A stretch of DNA of 6,116 nucleotides from an uncultured Rhodanobacteraceae bacterium. GTDB lineage: Bacteria; Pseudomonadota; Gammaproteobacteria; Xanthomonadales; Ahniellaceae. The stretch covers positions 1-6,116 of the forward strand of contig CALMWD010000267.1 in NCBI GenBank assembly GCA_937873105.1, read 5' to 3'. Positions 5,675-6,116 of the stretch are shown in pieces. Under the pieces are notes generated by a model that was not told where the DNA came from, did not search any database, and worked only from the letters and a program-made list of their open reading frames with translations. The stretch's first letter is position 1; each line of letters begins with the position of its first letter. A program made the position numbers and the translations under genes.

Positions 5675-6116
5675 TCGGCGGGAAGTCCTGGGCCGGGCGC
5701 GGGTGGGCGAAGAGGAAGCCCTGGCCGTAGCGGCAGCCGAGTTCGAGCAGGGCTTCGCGCTGGGCGCTGGTTTCGATGCCTTCGGCGACGACCTCGATGT
5801 TCAGCGAGCGGGCGAGGGCGAGGATGGCGCGCACGATCGCGGTGTTGCCGCGCGGCAGCCCGGGGCGCAGGTCGGCGACGAAGCTGCGGTCGATCTTGAG
5901 CGCGTGGATCGGGAACTGGTGCAGGTAGGACAGCGAGGAATAGCCGGTGCCGAAGTCGTCGAGCGAGGCCAGGATGCCCTGCTGGCGCAGCTGGGTCAGC
6001 GCCTCGCGGATGTCGAGCGGGTTCTCGAGCAGGGCGCCTTCGGTGCTCTCGATACGCAGGCGGTGCGGCGGCACGCCCGAGGCGATGGCGCGGGCGAGGA
6101 TGCGGCGCAGGACGTC
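5658..6116 (-). CDS. EAL-domain cyclic-di-GMP phosphodiesterase, C-terminal part (continues beyond the right edge)
   Basis: The last 152 residues of a larger protein are visible, all inside an EAL domain, which hydrolyses cyclic-di-GMP to pGpG using two metal ions. Recognisable blocks are RIESTEGALLENP (the family's E-x-T-E metal/catalytic segment), LDDFGTGYSSLSYL with the metal-binding Asp pair, ALKIDRSFV with the catalytic lysine, VVAEGIET, and the final GQGFLF glutamine. All active-site residues that should fall in this part are present, so an active enzyme is likely. The EAL signature itself and any GGDEF, PAS or other sensory domain lie outside the window. The frame is open through base 6116, so the GTG at 6074 is not the start. 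The C-terminus stops soon after the domain. The gene is convergent with the QEGLA gene and overlaps its 3' end by 17 bases; no terminator was seen between them. Confidence 0.92.
   Translation of the reverse strand, partial: DVLRRILARAIASGVPPHRLRIESTEGALLENPLDIREALTQLRQQGILASLDDFGTGYSSLSYLHQFPIHALKIDRSFVADLRPGLPRGNTAIVRAILALARSLNIEVVAEGIETSAQREALLELGCRYGQGFLFAHPRPAQDFPPIKRPG

Noticed and set aside
4234..5730. 498-codon plus-strand frame overlapping rsgA, the QEGLA gene and the EAL gene
   Set aside because: Its translation is almost wholly Arg/Ala/Pro/His, the typical shifted-frame composition of high-GC DNA, and it crosses three well-supported genes.

Overview
The window is high-GC DNA (estimated by eye, not counted) with tightly packed genes and short gaps. 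Protein similarities recalled from memory (AlaA-type aminotransferase, RsgA, RND-type adaptor, QEGLA-motif protein, EAL phosphodiesterase) point to a gammaproteobacterium. The style fits the Xanthomonadales/Lysobacterales, but nothing in the window fixes the genus. No mobile element, CRISPR array, rRNA or tRNA gene was seen. The layout is that of an ordinary chromosome.

Left block (1-1308, minus strand): an alanine-type PLP aminotransferase is followed, through a 4-base GTGA overlap, by the first 22 codons of an SGNH/GDSL-family hydrolase that leaves the window. Next comes a 286-base divergent gap (1309-1594). Its right end carries an imperfect inverted repeat on top of a possible promoter, just ahead of a strong ribosome binding site.

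Middle block (1595-2816, plus strand): a 42-residue acidic small protein is followed after a single base by a lipoprotein periplasmic adaptor of the RND/HlyD type. No pump gene follows. A hairpin terminator closes the unit, and a convergent four-helix membrane protein (DUF4345-like, 2860-3255, minus) starts on the far side.

Right block (3330-5674, plus strand): rsgA, encoding the circularly permuted GTPase of 30S ribosome maturation, appears to be transcribed as a leaderless message from a near-consensus -10 box. Its stop codon overlaps the start of a QEGLA-motif (DUF1704) protein by one base. That protein carries an HExxxH pair plus the QEGLA glutamate, the same layout as the zinc site of the eukaryotic tubulin carboxypeptidase MATCAP, so it is probably a metallopeptidase. 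Its 3' end overlaps by 17 bases a convergent gene whose visible part is the C-terminal half of an EAL cyclic-di-GMP phosphodiesterase domain, running off the right edge.

The most interesting items are the predicted metallopeptidase coupled to rsgA, the pump-less adaptor coupled to an unknown small protein, and the inverted repeat controlling that pair. No wholly new multi-gene system is evident.
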